The notes below the pieces were generated by a model, which saw nothing but the letters and a program-made list of their open reading frames with translations, was not told the origin of the DNA and ran no database searches. DNA of 64,000 nt from Alteraurantiacibacter buctensis (GTDB lineage Bacteria; Pseudomonadota; Alphaproteobacteria; Sphingomonadales; Sphingomonadaceae), in assembly GCF_009827655.1 (NCBI RefSeq), contig NZ_WTYV01000005.1:62001-126000 (forward strand). Reading direction: 5' to 3'. This document shows positions 15,284 to 24,700 of this stretch, in pieces. The position numbers were made by a program, and so were the translations under genes. The number at the start of each line of letters is the position of its first letter. Position 1 is the first letter of the stretch.

Positions 15284-17400
15284 TTTGCAGCCCTCACCAG
15301 ACGCAGGGAGTTGGCCACCACCAGCAGCGAGCTGAGCGACATGGCCGCCGCCGCGATCAGCGGGGTGACCATGCCCGCCAGCGCCAGCGGCACGGCCAGC
15401 GCGTTGTAGCCGATGGCCAGGGCAAAGTTCTGCCGCACCACCTGCATGGTGAAGCGCGCTGCCTTCAGCGCCTTGGGGATGGCGGTCAGACTGCCCTGCA
15501 CGAACACCAGGTCTGCCGCCTGCATCCCCACATCGCTGGCGCTGCCGGGGGCCATGGAGACATCGGCTGCGGCCAGTGCCGGGCCATCGTTCAGCCCATC
15601 GCCCACCATCAGCACCTTGTGCCCGGCCCCTTGCAACAGGGCGATGGCGTGTTGCTTGTCTGCCGGGGTGGCACTGGCCTGCCCGGTCAGGCCTGTCTGG
15701 CGGGCAACCTCGGCCACGGCGGGCGCGGCATCGCCCGAGAGGATCGAACAGGTGATGCCCTGCCCTTCAAGCCTGCCCAGCGCCTCGCACGCATCATCGC
15801 GCAGACGGTCGGCAAAAGGCACCAGCCGCAGCGGCTTGCCGGGAAGGTCGATGGCCACGGCGGTGCTGCTGGCCCCTTCCGGGCGGCGCAGGGCCACCGG
15901 CTGGCCATCGAGCAGGCCGCGCATCCCCTGCCCCGGCTCCTCGACCACGTTCGTTACTGCAGCCGGCTTGACGCCGCGCCGCGCCAGTTCGTCGCACAGG
16001 GCGCGCGACACGGGGTGGCGGCTGTGCGAGGCGAGCGCGAGAGCCACGGTGGCAGCATCGGCCGGCAGGGCATCCAGCGCGGCCGGATCGGGCTGCGGGC
16101 GCCCCACGGTGAGCGTTCCGGTCTTGTCCAGCAGCGCCCGGTCAATAGTCGCCAGCCGCTCCAGCGCGGAGCCGTCCTTGACCATGATCCCGGCGCGCAG
16201 CAGCGATCCGCTGGCCACCACCTGGGCCACCGGCACGGCCAGACCAAGCGCGCAGGGACAGGTGATGATCAGCACGGCCACCCCGATCACCAATGACTGG
16301 TAAAGGCTGGCCCCGGCGATCAGCCAGCCCACCACTGCGCTGGCCGCCAGCGTGTGTACGGCCGGCGCGTACCAGCGCGCGGCGCGGTCGGCCAGGCGCA
16401 CGTACTTGCTGCGGTTCTGGGTGCTCGCCTCCATCAGGCGGGCAATCTCGGCCAGCGTGGTATCGCGGCCCGCGTGGCTGACAACCACGTCCACTGGGGC
16501 ATCGAGGTTGAGCGTTCCGGCCAGCGCCGTTCCGCCGCGCGCGATGGCCACCGGAGCGGTCTCCCCGGTGAGCAGCGACTGGTCGAACCGGCTGGCCCCG
16601 GCGAGGATCTCACCGTCTGCGGCCAGCCGCTCACCGGCGGCCACGCGCATTATCATGCCCGGTTCCAGCGCTTCGGCGGGCAGCCATTCCAGCGCCCCGC
16701 CATCACGCACCACCAGGGCCCCCTGTGCTGCCTGGCTGAGCAGCGCGTCCACCGCCCCGCGCGCCCGGTCGCGCATCATCGCATCCAGCACGCGGCCCGC
16801 CAGCAGGAAGGCCAGCAGCATCAGGGCACCGTCGAACCAGGCGTGTTCGCCGTGCGTGGCCGTCTCATACAGGCTCAGCAAGCAGGCGATGGTGACACCG
16901 ATGGAGATCGGCACGTCCATGTTGGTGCGCCCGTGCTTCAGCGCGCTCCAGGCAGACTGGAAGAACGGCCGCCCGGCATAGGCCACCGCCGGCACCCCGA
17001 TCAGCGCCGAAATCCAGTGGAACAGGTCCCTGGTAGAGCCGTCTGCACCCGACCAGACGCTGACCGACAGCAGCATCACGTTCATGCCGGCAAAACCGGC
17101 CACGGCCAGCGGCCCCAGCAGCGGCTTGACCGCGGAAAACGGCTTCTCCAACGCCCTGGGCTGGCGCTTTGCGGCAAAGCCGATCCGCTCCAGCTCGTCC
17201 ACCAGTTGCCGGTCATCCAGCGTGGCATCGTGGACCACGGTCAGCAGGCGCGAGGTGAGGTTCAGCCGTGCGCTGGCCACCTGCGGCAACTGGCCAAGGC
17301 CGCGCTCGATCTTGCTCATGCAGCCGGCGCAATGGGCGCCCGGCACGGCGAGCACGCTGGTTTCGAGCTGGCTTTGCTGGCGGGCAGTCGCGGCGCTCAT
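15280..17400 (-). CDS. ccoI: Copper-exporting P-type ATPase CcoI (FixI)
   Basis: A P1B-type ATPase that moves copper across the inner membrane for the CuB centre of cbb3 oxidase. The 706 residues contain an N-terminal heavy-metal domain with CAGC (about residue 24), eight predicted helices, the phosphatase motif TGETAP, the membrane metal site CPC (ITCPCALG), the phosphorylation motif DKTGTLT and the hinge GDGLNDGPAL. It overlaps ccoH and ccoS by 4 bases on either side, as usual in ccoGHIS. The cluster context separates it from a general copper-resistance CopA. Confidence 0.94.
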   Translation of the reverse strand: MSAATARQQSQLETSVLAVPGAHCAGCMSKIERGLGQLPQVASARLNLTSRLLTVVHDATLDDRQLVDELERIGFAAKRQPRALEKPFSAVKPLLGPLAVAGFAGMNVMLLSVSVWSGADGSTRDLFHWISALIGVPAVAYAGRPFFQSAWSALKHGRTNMDVPISIGVTIACLLSLYETATHGEHAWFDGALMLLAFLLAGRVLDAMMRDRARGAVDALLSQAAQGALVVRDGGALEWLPAEALEPGMIMRVAAGERLAADGEILAGASRFDQSLLTGETAPVAIARGGTALAGTLNLDAPVDVVVSHAGRDTTLAEIARLMEASTQNRSKYVRLADRAARWYAPAVHTLAASAVVGWLIAGASLYQSLVIGVAVLIITCPCALGLAVPVAQVVASGSLLRAGIMVKDGSALERLATIDRALLDKTGTLTVGRPQPDPAALDALPADAATVALALASHSRHPVSRALCDELARRGVKPAAVTNVVEEPGQGMRGLLDGQPVALRRPEGASSTAVAIDLPGKPLRLVPFADRLRDDACEALGRLEGQGITCSILSGDAAPAVAEVARQTGLTGQASATPADKQHAIALLQGAGHKVLMVGDGLNDGPALAAADVSMAPGSASDVGMQAADLVFVQGSLTAIPKALKAARFTMQVVRQNFALAIGYNALAVPLALAGMVTPLIAAAAMSLSSLLVVANSLRLVRAAK

Positions 17401-17867
17401 TGCACGCTCACTTCCTGCCGCCAGACATCGCTGCCACTGGCAAGCTGCAGCCGCAGGGTCCAGCGGCCTTCCGGCAGCGGAGCAGTGGAGACATAGCGCC
17501 CGTCGGTCGCACGCCGGAAAGTCAGCGCCTGGTCGGGCTGCCGGCCCAGCGGATGGCGGGCCATGGCAGTCACCGCCAGCGGATCGGGCGCACCGTTGAC
17601 GCTGATGGTAACGCTGCGATCAGCCGCCACGTCGCTTGCCACCTGCCAGCCCAGCGCCTCCTGCGCCCGGGCCGCACGCAGCCAGCCGTTGAATTCCTGG
17701 CTGGCGACATAGGAGTTCTCGACCACGATGCCGCCGAAGCTGCCACGCGCGATCGTCATCATGGTCACGTTGACGGCGATCACCACCCCGAAGAAGGCGA
17801 TCATGATGGCCAGCATGTGCCAGCCGGTGAAGGGCCCGCGCGGGGCCTCGGTACGCTGCGTCATCAT
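17397..17867 (-). CDS. ccoH: cbb3 oxidase assembly protein CcoH (FixH)
   Basis: A 156-residue single-pass membrane protein with a periplasmic FixH domain. The transmembrane segment HMLAIMIAFFGVVIAVNVTM is followed by the family motif NSYVASQEFNGW. CcoH stabilises assembly intermediates of cbb3 oxidase. The start is the first of two adjacent ATGs (17867), with AGGAGG directly upstream. It overlaps ccoG and ccoI by 4 bases each. Confidence 0.92.
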   Translation of the reverse strand: MMTQRTEAPRGPFTGWHMLAIMIAFFGVVIAVNVTMMTIARGSFGGIVVENSYVASQEFNGWLRAARAQEALGWQVASDVAADRSVTISVNGAPDPLAVTAMARHPLGRQPDQALTFRRATDGRYVSTAPLPEGRWTLRLQLASGSDVWRQEVSVQ

Positions 17868-19318
17868 GATCCTCCTGCACCCTGGAACTGGGTTTCCACT
17901 TCGGCCCGCTCGCCGCCGGGCTCGGTGGCGATGGCTTCCAGCTCGAACGGCTGGCTGGCGGTAGCGCGCGGGGCCACGATGTAGACCCGCACAGTCTGCG
18001 TCTGGTCGGCCGGCACGCGCAGCAGCAGCTCGCGCGCAGCCGCTTCGGCGGGCATGGCATCGGTCCACATGCGCCCACCGGGCAGGCCTTCCAGCTTTAC
18101 CAGCATGTCGCGCGGACGGCTTTCCATGTTGCGCAGCTTGACCGTGTAATTGTTGCGGACCGAGCCATCGCGCATCACCGTGAAAGCCGGGTTCCGGTCC
18201 GGCGCGGCGGTGATCTGGGTGTGCGTGCGCGTTCCCAGCAGGAACAGCAGGCCCGCGCCGATGCTGCCCCATATCAGGAAATAGGCGATCGTGCGCGGAC
18301 GCAGCAGGTTACGCCAGGCCGGGCGGACAACGCCGGTCTTCGCCTCGACCTCGGCATCGTCCAGCGTGACGTAGTCGATCAGCCCGCGCGGGCGGCCCAC
18401 CTCGCCCATCACCCGGTCGCAGGCATCGATGCACAGGCCGCAGGTAATGCAGGAGATATCCGGACCCTTGCGGATGTCCCATCCGGTGGGGCACACGGCG
18501 GTACACATGCCACAATCCACGCAGTCGCCATATTCGCCGGGGTTCTTCTCGGCCTTCTTCAGGCTGCCGCGCTTCTCGCCGCGCCAATCCTTGTAGGTCA
18601 CCAGCAGCGAATGCTCGTCCATCAGCGCGCTCTGGATGCGCGGCCAGGGGCACATGTAGATGCACACCTGCTCTCGCATGAAGCCGCCCAGGGTGAAGGT
18701 GGTCGCGGTCAGCACGGCCACGCTGATGTAGGCCACCGGGGCGGCATCGCCGGCCCAGAAGTCACGCGTGAGCGTGGGGGCATCGGCAAAATACATGATC
18801 CACGCGCCACCGGTCCAGAAGGCAATGGCGAGGTAGATCGTCCACTTGATCGCCCGGCGCACCACCTTGCCCCAGGTGAAGGGCGCGGCGTCCAGTTTCA
18901 TGCGGGCATTGCGATCTCCGTCAACGAACCGGTCGACGTGCTGGAACAGGTCGGTCCACACCGTCTGCGGGCAGGCATAGCCGCACCAGGCGCGGCCCAC
19001 GGCGCTGGTCACCAGGAACAGGCCGATGCCCGCCATGATCAGCAGGCCGGCCACGAAGTAGAATTCGTGCGGCCAGATCTCGATGTCGAACATGTAGAAC
19101 CGGCGGTGCGCCAGGTCGATCAGCACGGCCTGGTCCGGGGCATAGGGGCCCCGGTCCCAGCGGATCCACGGCGTGAGGTAGTAGATCGCCAGGGTCACGC
19201 CCATGATCAGCCACTTGAGGCGGCGGAAGGGCCCGTCGATCCGCCTGGGATGGACAGTGCGACGGGCCTGATAGTCCCCCAGGGGGCTATGGTGAATTAC
19301 CGGATCATTGTTGGCCAT
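17864..19318 (-). CDS. ccoG: cbb3 oxidase accessory protein CcoG (FixG), Fe-S membrane protein
   Basis: A polyferredoxin-like membrane protein of 484 residues proposed to reduce Cu(II) for CcoI. Several hydrophobic helices are followed by two 4Fe-4S motifs, CVDCGMCTAVCPTG and CITCGLCIDACD, and a periplasmic Ig-like C-terminal domain. The membrane part has the conserved CGYACPQTVWTD and CIYMCPWPRIQ. ATG 19318 (MANNDPVIHH) is chosen; a longer frame runs into ccoP. It overlaps ccoP by 14 bases and ccoH by 4. Confidence 0.94.
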   Translation of the reverse strand: MANNDPVIHHSPLGDYQARRTVHPRRIDGPFRRLKWLIMGVTLAIYYLTPWIRWDRGPYAPDQAVLIDLAHRRFYMFDIEIWPHEFYFVAGLLIMAGIGLFLVTSAVGRAWCGYACPQTVWTDLFQHVDRFVDGDRNARMKLDAAPFTWGKVVRRAIKWTIYLAIAFWTGGAWIMYFADAPTLTRDFWAGDAAPVAYISVAVLTATTFTLGGFMREQVCIYMCPWPRIQSALMDEHSLLVTYKDWRGEKRGSLKKAEKNPGEYGDCVDCGMCTAVCPTGWDIRKGPDISCITCGLCIDACDRVMGEVGRPRGLIDYVTLDDAEVEAKTGVVRPAWRNLLRPRTIAYFLIWGSIGAGLLFLLGTRTHTQITAAPDRNPAFTVMRDGSVRNNYTVKLRNMESRPRDMLVKLEGLPGGRMWTDAMPAEAAARELLLRVPADQTQTVRVYIVAPRATASQPFELEAIATEPGGERAEVETQFQGAGGS

Positions 19319-20246
19319 TGGTTCCTTCGCTTTCCGGTGTGACCTCCGGAGCGGTGGTGGGGGTTGCGGCAACGGGGGCGGCAAAGGCTTCGCCGCCGCC
19401 CAGCGAGTGGACATAGGCCGCCAGCATGCGAATGGTGGCCGGATCCAGCTTGTCTTCCCACGCGGGCATCACGCCATGCCGCGCGCTGTTGACCTGCTGC
19501 GCAACTGCCGCGCGGCTGCCGCCATAGAGCCAGACCGCATCGTTCAGGCTGGGCGCACCGAACTGGCGCAGACCGCCTCCCGCAGGACCATGGCAGACCG
19601 CGCAGTTGGCGGCATAGACCGCCGCACCGGCAGCGTTGCCTGCACTCTGGCCGGACAGCGACAGCACGTGATCCGTCACCTGCGACACCTGCGCCGGGGT
19701 CAGGATCCCCATCTGGCCGAAGGCCGGCATCAGCGACATGCGCGTGGCACTGTCACCCGGGTGGCGGATGCCATGGACGATGGTCGCCTCGATGGTCGGC
19801 AGGTCGCCGCCCCAGATCCACTCGTCGTCGGTCAGGTTGGGATAGCCCTCACTGCCCGCGGCATTGGCCCCGTGGCACTGCACGCAGTGGACGCGGAAAG
19901 CTGCAGCCCCGCCCGCCACGGCTTCCTGCATCAGTTCGGCATTGGCCGGCAGGTCCGCGATCGGGGTGGCGGCAATGGCCTGCAGGATCGGCGCGCGGCG
20001 CGCCTCTTCGGCGGACATCTCGTCCGCCAGCTGGCCCCGGCTGGTCCAGCCCAGCACGCCTTCGGTGCCCTTCTCGAGCAGCGGCCAGGCGGGATAGAGG
20101 ATGACGTAGACCAGCGACCAGATGACCGTGGCATACAGCGTCCACAGCCACCAGCGCGGCAGCGGGTTGTTCAGTTCCTCGATGCCATCCCATTCGTGAC
20201 CAACGGTTTCGACGCCGGTCGGTTCGTCAACTCGCTTATTGCCCAT
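19305..20246 (-). CDS. ccoP: cbb3-type cytochrome c oxidase subunit III (dihaem) CcoP
   Basis: A membrane-anchored dihaem cytochrome c that delivers electrons to the cbb3 oxidase core. The N-terminal motif EWDGIEELNNPLPRWW precedes one membrane helix. Two haem-binding sites, CVQCH and CAVCH, lie in tandem periplasmic cytochrome c domains. The proline/threonine-rich C-terminal tail is unusually long. It needs the Ccm system encoded at 49-54 kb. It overlaps ccoQ by 11 bases. Confidence 0.95.
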   Translation of the reverse strand: MGNKRVDEPTGVETVGHEWDGIEELNNPLPRWWLWTLYATVIWSLVYVILYPAWPLLEKGTEGVLGWTSRGQLADEMSAEEARRAPILQAIAATPIADLPANAELMQEAVAGGAAAFRVHCVQCHGANAAGSEGYPNLTDDEWIWGGDLPTIEATIVHGIRHPGDSATRMSLMPAFGQMGILTPAQVSQVTDHVLSLSGQSAGNAAGAAVYAANCAVCHGPAGGGLRQFGAPSLNDAVWLYGGSRAAVAQQVNSARHGVMPAWEDKLDPATIRMLAAYVHSLGGGEAFAAPVAATPTTAPEVTPESEGTNGQQ

Positions 20247-20409
20247 TTTCGCGGTCCTCGAAGATCATGGTGGCAGCCCGGTTGTTGTGCTCGCGCGCAC
20301 CGGGGCGGAACGGCCACAAGGCCAGGGTGAGGAACACCAGCGTCATTGCCAGCAGACCCCAGCTGTCAGCCATGTGGCGCAGGAATTCATATGTGGAATG
20401 CCAGCTCAT
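20236..20409 (-). CDS. ccoQ: cbb3-type oxidase small subunit CcoQ
   Basis: A 57-residue single-pass membrane protein ([18 protein letters not shown], then a hydrophobic helix and the motif [11 protein letters not shown]). CcoQ stabilises the cbb3 complex. It was found by reading between ccoO and ccoP. The ATG overlaps the ccoO stop (ATGA), and the stop lies inside the ccoP start region. Confidence 0.92.
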   Translation of the reverse strand: MSWHSTYEFLRHMADSWGLLAMTLVFLTLALWPFRPGAREHNNRAATMIFEDRENGQ

Positions 20410-21170
20410 CGGCCGGTCTCCCGGGCAAGGTCTTCCTGCGCGGCAGCCGCATCGACATCGACCATCGTGCCCAGCACCTGCAGGTAGGCGACCAGGGCAT
20501 CCATCTCCGAGATCAGATCGGGATTGCCGTCGAAATCGCGCGCCTGGGCGCCGGGATAGCGCGTGGCGAGATCACCTGCCGGGGTGCCGGGATCGGCCTG
20601 CCCCAGCACGTCCTGCCGGGCCTGTTCGATCTGCTCGTCGGTATAGGGTACACCCACCCGGCTCAGCGCCGTCAGGTGATCACCCACATACTCGAACTCC
20701 AGCGGCGTTTCCGACAGGAAGCCGTATTGCGGCATCACGCTTTCGGGCACCACGCTCTGCGGATTAGCCAGATGCTGCACGTGCCAGGCATCGGAATAGC
20801 GCCCGCCCACGCGCGCCAGGTCAGGCCCGGTGCGCTTGGAGCCCCACTGGAAGGGGTGATCGTACATGGACTCGGCCGCCAGCGAGTAGTGGCCATAGCG
20901 CTCCACCTCGTCGCGGAACGGGCGGATCATCTGACTGTGACAGGTGTAGCAGCCCTCGCGCACGTAGATGTCGCGCCCGGCCTGTTCCAGCGGGGTGTAA
21001 GGACGCATGCCTTCCACTTTCTCGATCGTATTATCGATCCAGAACAGCGGGGCGATCTCCACGATGCCGCCGATGGCTACCACGACCAGCGCCACCGCGC
21101 CCAACAGGGTGACGTTGCGCTCAAGCCGGGCGTGGCCGCTGAGGAGATCCTTGGGTGTATTGTCGGTCAT
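20406..21170 (-). CDS. ccoO: cbb3-type cytochrome c oxidase subunit II (monohaem) CcoO
   Basis: A 254-residue membrane-anchored monohaem cytochrome c. One N-terminal helix ([22 protein letters not shown]) is followed by the haem motif CYTCH and the subunit II signature [18 protein letters not shown], with [13 protein letters not shown]. The start [10 protein letters not shown] at 21170 is chosen because the longer frame is antisense-like inside ccoN. It follows ccoN by 14 bases. Confidence 0.95.
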   Translation of the reverse strand: MTDNTPKDLLSGHARLERNVTLLGAVALVVVAIGGIVEIAPLFWIDNTIEKVEGMRPYTPLEQAGRDIYVREGCYTCHSQMIRPFRDEVERYGHYSLAAESMYDHPFQWGSKRTGPDLARVGGRYSDAWHVQHLANPQSVVPESVMPQYGFLSETPLEFEYVGDHLTALSRVGVPYTDEQIEQARQDVLGQADPGTPAGDLATRYPGAQARDFDGNPDLISEMDALVAYLQVLGTMVDVDAAAAQEDLARETGR

Positions 21171-21184
21171 CTTGTGTGCTCCCC

Positions 21185-22837
21185 TCAGGCGGCCGGCTGG
21201 CTGACCAGCGGACGGTCGGCGGCAGGGTTGTAGGCGGGGCTCGTAAGCGGCTTTTCGTCGCGCTGCTTGCCGGCGATGGTCAGCCAGATGTTGACCACCA
21301 TGATGATCGCGCCGGCCAGGTACAGCAGGCCACCGAAGGCGCGGGCCACATACATCGGCCACATCGCGGCAACCGTCTCGGCGAAGCTGTTCACCAGGTA
21401 GCCGTCAGCACCGTATTCGCGCCACATGTAGCCCTGCATCATGCCCGCGACCCACAGGCTGGCGGCGTAGAAAACGATGCCGATGGTCGCCAGCCAGAAG
21501 TGCCAGTTGACCATGCGCAGGCTGTAGAGCCGTTCCCTGCCCCACAGGCGCGGCGCCAGGTAATACAGGACGGCGAAGGTGATCATGCCGTTCCAGCCCA
21601 GTGCGCCGGAGTGGACGTGGCCGATGGTCCAGTCGGTATAGTGCGACATGGAATTGACCCACTTGATCGACAGCATCGGGCCTTCGAAGGTGCTCATGCC
21701 GTAGAAGGCCAGCGCCCACACCATCATGCGGATGATCGGATCTGTGCGGATCTTGTCCCAGGCGCCGTTCAGCGTCAGCAGGCCGTTGATCATGCCGCCC
21801 CAGCTGGGCATCCAAAGCATGATGGAAAACACCATGCCCAGCGTCTGCGCCCAGTCGGGCAGCGCGGTGTAATGCAGGTGGTGCGGACCGGCCCAGATGT
21901 AGAGGAAGATCAGCGACCAGAAGTGGATGATCGACAGGCGATAGCTGAAGATCGGCCGTTCCGCCTGCTTGGGCACGAAGTAATACATCATGGCCAGGAA
22001 GCCGGCGGTCAGGAAGAAGCCCACCGCGTTGTGGCCGTACCACCATTGCACCAGCGCGCCCTGCACGCCGCCGAACAGCGGATAGCTGCGGCTGCCCAGC
22101 ACACTCACCGGCATGTCCAGGTTGTTGACCACGTGCAGCATGGCCACGGTCAGGATGAAAGCCAGGTAGAACCAGTTGGCCACATAGATGTGCGGCTCTT
22201 TGCGCTTGATGATCGTGGCCACGAACACGACGAGGTAGGCGACCCAGACGATCGTCAGCCACCAGTCAACGTGCCATTCGGGCTCGGCATATTCCTTGCT
22301 CTGGGTGACACCGAGCAGGTAGCCGACGGCGGCCAGCACGATGAACAGCTGGTAGCCCCAGAACACGAAGCGGGCGAGGCCCGGGAGGGCCAGCCGTGCG
22401 CGGCAGGTGCGCTGCACAACGTAGAAGCTCGACGCGATCAGCGCATTGCCGCCAAAGGCAAAGATCACCGCGCTGGTGTGCAGCGGACGGACCCGGCCAA
22501 AGTTCAGGTAAGGCTCGAAGTTGAGCTGCGGGAAGGCCAGTTGCAGGGCGATGAACAGCCCGGCCGCCAAGCCCGCAATGCCCCAGAACAGCGTGGCGAT
22601 CACGCCCCAGCGGACCGGATCGTCATCATAGTCCGTCTCGCTGCCCACCGGCCGCCGCCAGTTGCCCAGCGCATCGATCTTCGATCCGGTGAGCGTCCAC
22701 CACAGGCCGACGACTGCGGCCACGGCCACGATCGTCATCTGGGCAGAAAATCCAAAGTCGTGCCCCAGTGCCGCAGCAACCAGGGCGATCACCAGCAGGG
22801 CAAACCACATGCCTGCGCGAGTCGTCAGAGATTCCAT
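21185..22837 (-). CDS. ccoN: cbb3-type cytochrome c oxidase subunit I CcoN
   Basis: The catalytic haem-copper subunit of the high-affinity oxidase, with about 12 or more transmembrane helices and 550 residues. Histidine motifs for haem b, haem b3 and CuB are visible, including [26 protein letters not shown] and [19 protein letters not shown] 22837 is chosen; an in-frame ATG at 22891 would overlap the Fnr box. It is first in ccoNOQPGHIS. A near-consensus Fnr box lies 54 bases upstream. Confidence 0.96.
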   Translation of the reverse strand: MESLTTRAGMWFALLVIALVAAALGHDFGFSAQMTIVAVAAVVGLWWTLTGSKIDALGNWRRPVGSETDYDDDPVRWGVIATLFWGIAGLAAGLFIALQLAFPQLNFEPYLNFGRVRPLHTSAVIFAFGGNALIASSFYVVQRTCRARLALPGLARFVFWGYQLFIVLAAVGYLLGVTQSKEYAEPEWHVDWWLTIVWVAYLVVFVATIIKRKEPHIYVANWFYLAFILTVAMLHVVNNLDMPVSVLGSRSYPLFGGVQGALVQWWYGHNAVGFFLTAGFLAMMYYFVPKQAERPIFSYRLSIIHFWSLIFLYIWAGPHHLHYTALPDWAQTLGMVFSIMLWMPSWGGMINGLLTLNGAWDKIRTDPIIRMMVWALAFYGMSTFEGPMLSIKWVNSMSHYTDWTIGHVHSGALGWNGMITFAVLYYLAPRLWGRERLYSLRMVNWHFWLATIGIVFYAASLWVAGMMQGYMWREYGADGYLVNSFAETVAAMWPMYVARAFGGLLYLAGAIIMVVNIWLTIAGKQRDEKPLTSPAYNPAADRPLVSQPAA

Positions 22838-22890
22838 TGACCATTCCCCTAAGAGATGGCCCGCCCTGCCCATTGGGAGCGCTATCGGCA

Positions 22891-22904
22891 TTGACTGGCA
22901 TCAA
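22891..22904. promoter_or_regulatory. Fnr box upstream of ccoN
   Basis: TTGACTGGCATCAA matches TTGAT-N4-ATCAA at 9 of 10 fixed positions. It is 54 bases before the ccoN start, and fnrL lies 0.9 kb away. Fnr control of ccoNOQP is well established in alphaproteobacteria. Confidence 0.75.
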
Positions 22905-22944
22905 ATTGAAAATTTCGGCTGCGTGAAATTTTCATGCGTGCGGT

Positions 22945-22958
22945 TTGCGGTTGATCAA
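22945..22958. promoter_or_regulatory. Second Fnr-like box, upstream of ompW
   Basis: TTGCGGTTGATCAA has one perfect half-site (ATCAA) and one degenerate half-site (TTGCG). It is 94 bases before the ompW start codon, far enough for an activator site plus leader. OmpW genes are oxygen-regulated in other proteobacteria. Confidence 0.5.
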
Positions 22959-23051
22959 TGTTGCCGCGCACCAATCGGCGCATTTGCCCGGCGTGCCGCA
23001 AACACCCTTGGCTGCATGGGGCAGCCACTGCGGCAAGTACGGAGAACAGAC

Positions 23052-23738
23052 ATGCGCCAGTTTTCGCGCACCACTTTCGCCTCGCTCGCCAGCGCTGTCG
23101 CCATGATGGCCGCTGCGGGTGCCAGCCCCGTCCAGGCGCAGGAAGCCGGAGACATCCAGGTCAAGGTGCTCGCCACTGCGGTGCTGCCCGATGGCAAAAT
23201 CACCGACGTGGCGTTGCTGGGACCCCTGCCCGCCACCACCCAGACCGCCGCGAACGACAACGTGGTGCCCACGGTGGCGATCGAATACTTCTTCACGCCC
23301 AACATCTCGCTGGAAACGATCTGCTGCATGACGCAGCATGACGTGGACGTGGTGGCCGGCCCGCTGGCGGGCGCCGAGGCGGTGTCCAACGCCCGGGTGA
23401 TCCCGGCAACCTTCACGCTGAAGTATCACCTGAACCCGGGTGGCGTGTCGCCCTATGTGGGCGCCGGCCCGACCTACTTCCTGTGGATCAACGATGCGCC
23501 CGGCGCGCAGACTATCCCGCTGGGCGTGACCCGCCAGTCGCTCAGCAACGAGCTGGGCGTGGCCGTGCAGGCCGGTATCGACGTGCCGGCGGGCAACAAC
23601 TTCATCGTTTCGCTCGATGCCAAGAAGTACTGGGTCAACACCACGGCCCGCTGGTTCGCCGGCAATACCCGGGTGATCGAGACCACCCATGCGATTGACC
23701 CCTGGGTGCTCAGCGCCGGGGTGGGCTTCCGCTTCTGA
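23052..23738 (+). CDS. ompW: OmpW family outer-membrane protein
   Basis: An eight-stranded outer-membrane beta-barrel of 228 residues. A signal peptide (MRQFSRTTFASLASAVAMMAAAGASPVQA) with a likely cut after VQA is followed by the OmpW pattern PTVAIEYFFTPNISLE, YHLNPGGVSPYVGAGPTYF and a terminal aromatic strand ending in GVGFRF. The longer frame from 22662 would run through the promoter region, so ATG 23052 is used. It is divergent from ccoN and converges on fnrL. Confidence 0.9.
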   Translation: MRQFSRTTFASLASAVAMMAAAGASPVQAQEAGDIQVKVLATAVLPDGKITDVALLGPLPATTQTAANDNVVPTVAIEYFFTPNISLETICCMTQHDVDVVAGPLAGAEAVSNARVIPATFTLKYHLNPGGVSPYVGAGPTYFLWINDAPGAQTIPLGVTRQSLSNELGVAVQAGIDVPAGNNFIVSLDAKKYWVNTTARWFAGNTRVIETTHAIDPWVLSAGVGFRF

Positions 23739-23770
23739 TGAAAATGATGTGGCGGGCGGGCCGTTGAGGC

Positions 23771-24469
23771 TTAGCCCGCCATATCCACCAGCGCCTGCCG
23801 GTCCAGGATGCGAACCGTGCGGCGCGTCGGCAGGTCAAGGATGCCATCGCGCTTCAGGCGCGTCATCTGGCGGCTGACCGTCTCGATCGTCACCCCCAGG
23901 ATATCGCCGATCTGCTGGCGCGAGAACGGCAGGTCGAATTCGTCCAGCGGCCCGTCGTGCGGCGCGGCGCAGGTCGCATCCACCAGCCTTTCGGACATGT
24001 CGAGCAGGAAGGTGGCCACCTTTTCTTCCGCACTCTTGCGGGCCAGCAGCAGCATCCAGCTGCGTGTCCGGTCCAGCTCGTCGAGCGTGCGCTTCAGCAG
24101 CTTGTGCTCAAGCTGCGGATGCTCGTGGGCGAAACGGTCGAAGTCCGAGCGCGCGAACAGGCACACCTTGGCATCGGTCAGCGCGGTGACCGAATGGCTG
24201 GTGGTCTTGCCGAAAGGCCGGCCGATGAAATCCGCCGGATAGACCACGCCCACGATCTGCTCGCGCCCGTCCTCGGTGGAATTTGTCAGCTTGAGGATCC
24301 CGTCGATCACGTTGGCGACCAAGGTGGAATCATCCCCCTCCCAGATCAGCGGATCACCGGCGGCCAGCGTCTTGCGCCGACCGATGCCGTTCAGCGCGTT
24401 GATCTCGTTGTTGTCCAGTGCCGCGCAGATTGCCCGGTTGCGGACCACGCAGGTGTCGCAATAGCTCAT
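23771..24469 (-). CDS. fnrL: Oxygen-sensing Crp/Fnr-type regulator FnrL
   Basis: A 232-residue transcription factor that binds DNA when its [4Fe-4S] cluster is intact. N-terminal cysteines C4, C7 and C15 (CDTCVVRNRAIC) plus C103 (KVCLF) give four ligands. A cyclic-nucleotide-like beta roll is followed by a helix-turn-helix with FSRQQIGDILGVTIETVSR. Its E-x-x-SR recognition helix predicts the TTGAT-type site. Several such sites are present in this window upstream of ccoN, ompW and the carotenoid oxygenase gene. Confidence 0.94.
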   Translation of the reverse strand: MSYCDTCVVRNRAICAALDNNEINALNGIGRRKTLAAGDPLIWEGDDSTLVANVIDGILKLTNSTEDGREQIVGVVYPADFIGRPFGKTTSHSVTALTDAKVCLFARSDFDRFAHEHPQLEHKLLKRTLDELDRTRSWMLLLARKSAEEKVATFLLDMSERLVDATCAAPHDGPLDEFDLPFSRQQIGDILGVTIETVSRQMTRLKRDGILDLPTRRTVRILDRQALVDMAG

Positions 24470-24543
24470 GAAGACCGCTTAGCACTCCCCCGCCCGCGCG
24501 GCAATTGTGACGGCAGTTCTATGCGATGGAATGAAAAGGGGGA

Positions 24544-24620
24544 TGGTAGCGGAGGAGGGACTCGAACCCCCGACACGCGGATTATGATTCCGCTGCTCTA
24601 ACCGGCTGAGCTACTCCGCC
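24544..24620 (-). tRNA. tRNA-Met (CAU), elongator type
   Basis: A full cloverleaf of 77 bases on the minus strand. The acceptor arm GGCGGAG/CTCCGCT has a G-U first pair. The D-arm is AGCTCAGCCGG, and the anticodon stem GCGGA/TCCGC holds the loop ATCATAA (CAU). The T-arm reads GGGGGTTCGAGTCCCTC, with A73 and an encoded CCA. The lack of initiator features (C1-A72 mismatch, three G-C pairs in the anticodon stem) favours the elongator. Confidence 0.95.
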
Positions 24621-24700
24621 ATCCAGGCCTGCGGCGGGCACTTGGTGCCCGGCAAGGCGCGCCATGTAGGGCGCAGTCTGGCAGGGGTCAACCGGGAAAA

